Part shown: positions 62,971-64,000 of the stretch, one piece after another
How positions within the stretch are numbered: the first letter of the stretch is position 1
Layout of the letters: every line of letters starts with the position of its first letter
Made by a program: the position numbers and the translations under genes
The notes under the pieces: generated by a model
The model's database searches: none
The model's input: the letters and a program-made list of their open reading frames with translations, nothing else
Told to the model about the DNA's origin: nothing
Origin: Sphingomonas sp. PAMC 26621
Lineage (GTDB): Bacteria; Pseudomonadota; Alphaproteobacteria; Sphingomonadales; Sphingomonadaceae
Reading direction: 5' to 3'
Assembly: GCF_000251145.1 (NCBI RefSeq)
Contig: NZ_AIDW01000015.1
Location: forward strand, 186,001-250,000
Length of the DNA: 64,000 nt

Positions 62971-64000
62971 GTTCCTCGACGGAGATATGGCAGCGGATCG
63001 CATGGCCGTCCCCCGCGGCAAGCAGTTCGGGCTCGCGTTCGCTGCAAATGGGGCCGATGCGACGCGGGCAGCGCGCCTGGAAGACGCACCCGCCGAGGCT
63101 GGCGTGATGGCCCGAGACTTCGCCCTGGAGGCGGATGCGCGACGGCTGTTCGCCTTGCAGTGTCAGGCTCGATGACAGGAGCGCCTCCGTATAGGGGTGC
63201 TGTGGCGATGAGAACACGGCCGCGGTCGGTCCCACCTCCATCAGCCGCCCGAGATACAGCACCGCCACCCGGTCGGCGAGATAGTTCACCACCGCAAGAT
63301 CGTGCGAGATGAAGATGTAGCTGACGTCGGTTTCGGCCTGAAGTTCGACGAGCAGGTTCAGGATCGCCGACTGGACCGACACGTCGAGCGCGGAGGTCGG
63401 CTCGTCGCAGATGACGATCCGGGGGTCTCCGGCAAAGGCGCGGGCGATGCTGACGCGTTGCTTCAGCCCGCCCGATAGCTGCGATGGCCGGTCGTCGAGA
63501 TAGGGGAGGCCGAGACGGACGCGATCGGCGAGGGCGCGGAGGCGCTGCTCGCGATCGCCGCGGGTCGTGCCCGCCAGTCGCATCGCCCGCCCGATCAGCC
63601 GGCGGACGCTATGGGCCCCGTTGAGTGCGAGGCCGGGGTTCTGAAAGACCATCTGGATGGATTTGAGCTGGTCGCGGCTCCGTCGGCTGGCGGTCGGGGG
63701 CAGGGGGGCGCCGTCGAGTGTGATGCGGCCCCCCACGTCGGGCTCGGTCAGCCCGAGGATCAGCTTGGCGAGCGTGCTCTTTCCGCTGCCGGACTCGCCG
63801 ACCACGCCCAGCGTCTCGCCCGCGGCGATGTCGAGATCGACGCCGCCGACCGCGCGCACCGCTACGCCGTCCGTCCGATAGGTCTTGGCGAGCCCGCGAG
63901 CGGTCAGGATCGCCGCCCCGGAGGTTCGCGCCGGTGGTGCCGTCGTCGCGGCCTGGGCGTGGGGCATGGTCGCGACGGCATCGGGGAAATGGCAGCCCGC
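62906..64000 (-). CDS. Peptide ABC transporter ATPase, C-terminal part of a probable dual-domain protein
   Basis: A DppF/OppF-type ATPase domain is complete: Walker A GVVGESGSGKSTLAKLILG, Q-loop MVFQNPGLALN, signature SQLSGGLKQRVSIARA, Walker B IVICDEPTSALDVS, H-loop FISHDLAVV, then the oligopeptide-ATPase C-terminal motif with GCVFQARCPRR and AIRCHISVEE. A possible start lies at 63967, but the frame is open through the window edge, and the 11 codons before it read AGCHFPDAVAT. CHFP resembles the end of another such domain, so the gene is probably a fusion of two ATPase halves (as in YejF or GsiA) continuing beyond 64000. It energises import of peptides in the cytoplasm. Confidence 0.88.
   Translation of the reverse strand, partial: AGCHFPDAVATMPHAQAATTAPPARTSGAAILTARGLAKTYRTDGVAVRAVGGVDLDIAAGETLGVVGESGSGKSTLAKLILGLTEPDVGGRITLDGAPLPPTASRRSRDQLKSIQMVFQNPGLALNGAHSVRRLIGRAMRLAGTTRGDREQRLRALADRVRLGLPYLDDRPSQLSGGLKQRVSIARAFAGDPRIVICDEPTSALDVSVQSAILNLLVELQAETDVSYIFISHDLAVVNYLADRVAVLYLGRLMEVGPTAAVFSSPQHPYTEALLSSSLTLQGEQPSRIRLQGEVSGHHASLGGCVFQARCPRRIGPICSEREPELLAAGDGHAIRCHISVEELSRLQALGAPDPGTAAPLPSA

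Overview
The window looks like a chromosomal segment of a high-GC alphaproteobacterium, most likely Sphingomonas or a close relative in the Sphingomonadaceae. Supporting signs are several TonB-dependent receptors, a FecI/FecR pair, the aerobic (late cobalt insertion) cobalamin route with CobN/CobW/CobG, an oleate hydratase, a DUF3833 lipoprotein and strongly GC-biased codon use. About 0.1-47.5 kb is GC-rich backbone. About 47.5-61.3 kb is visibly more AT-rich, full of insertion-sequence remains and unknown genes, and reads as a genomic island. From about 61.3 kb the backbone resumes.

Left backbone (1-23.4 kb). A cobalamin riboswitch precedes a leftward cobW-cobN-cobG operon. After a DsbA/FrnE-type oxidoreductase come a DUF3833 lipoprotein, a TupA-like ATP-grasp protein, an aquaporin and katG. 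Then a rightward run starts with an ECF sigma factor, a FecR anti-sigma factor and a TonB-dependent receptor. It continues into a tightly coupled small-molecule cluster: a thermostable-hemolysin-family protein, an adenylating enzyme fused to a heme-oxygenase-like diiron domain, an SDR, a frameshifted TPR protein, a methyltransferase and a membrane protein ending at a 10-C tract. This cluster is the best candidate in the backbone for a new pathway. A cytochrome b561 and a frameshifted mlaA lie on the opposite strand.

Middle backbone (22.8-47.5 kb). A stand-alone CheB-type methylesterase and a 1490-residue CheB-CheR-PAS-kinase-REC-REC-HTH protein form a signalling block with a small receiver protein. 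They are followed by a flavodoxin-fold quinone reductase, a succinyl-CoA:acetate-type CoA transferase and, convergently across a perfect hairpin, an oleate hydratase. A leftward operon holds a YncE-like propeller, a chimeric TonB-receptor/PLP-decarboxylase gene, an amino-acid antiporter, MarC and an outer-membrane barrel. A two-component system is divergent from a TolC-MFP-RND efflux operon.

Island (47.5-61.3 kb). It holds a pair of unknown genes, a complete but frameshifted IS3 element with 27-bp ends and a GAG target duplication, a second IS3 fragment, a decayed IS110 fragment, and then a compact chaperone-like cassette: J-like membrane protein, GrpE-like protein, divergent Hsp70, a SHOCT-domain membrane protein and a lipoprotein. 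A second, inactivated IS110 transposase in the same orientation and a decayed MNT-type nucleotidyltransferase close it. The Hsp70 cassette, bracketed by the two IS110 copies, is the strongest candidate for an undescribed system. The right edge carries a peptide-binding protein and the C-terminal part of what appears to be a dual-domain peptide ABC ATPase.

Several genes carry single-base frameshifts (TPR protein, mlaA, IS3 orfB, IS110, one island gene, and perhaps the poly-C site). Some of these could be assembly errors rather than biology.
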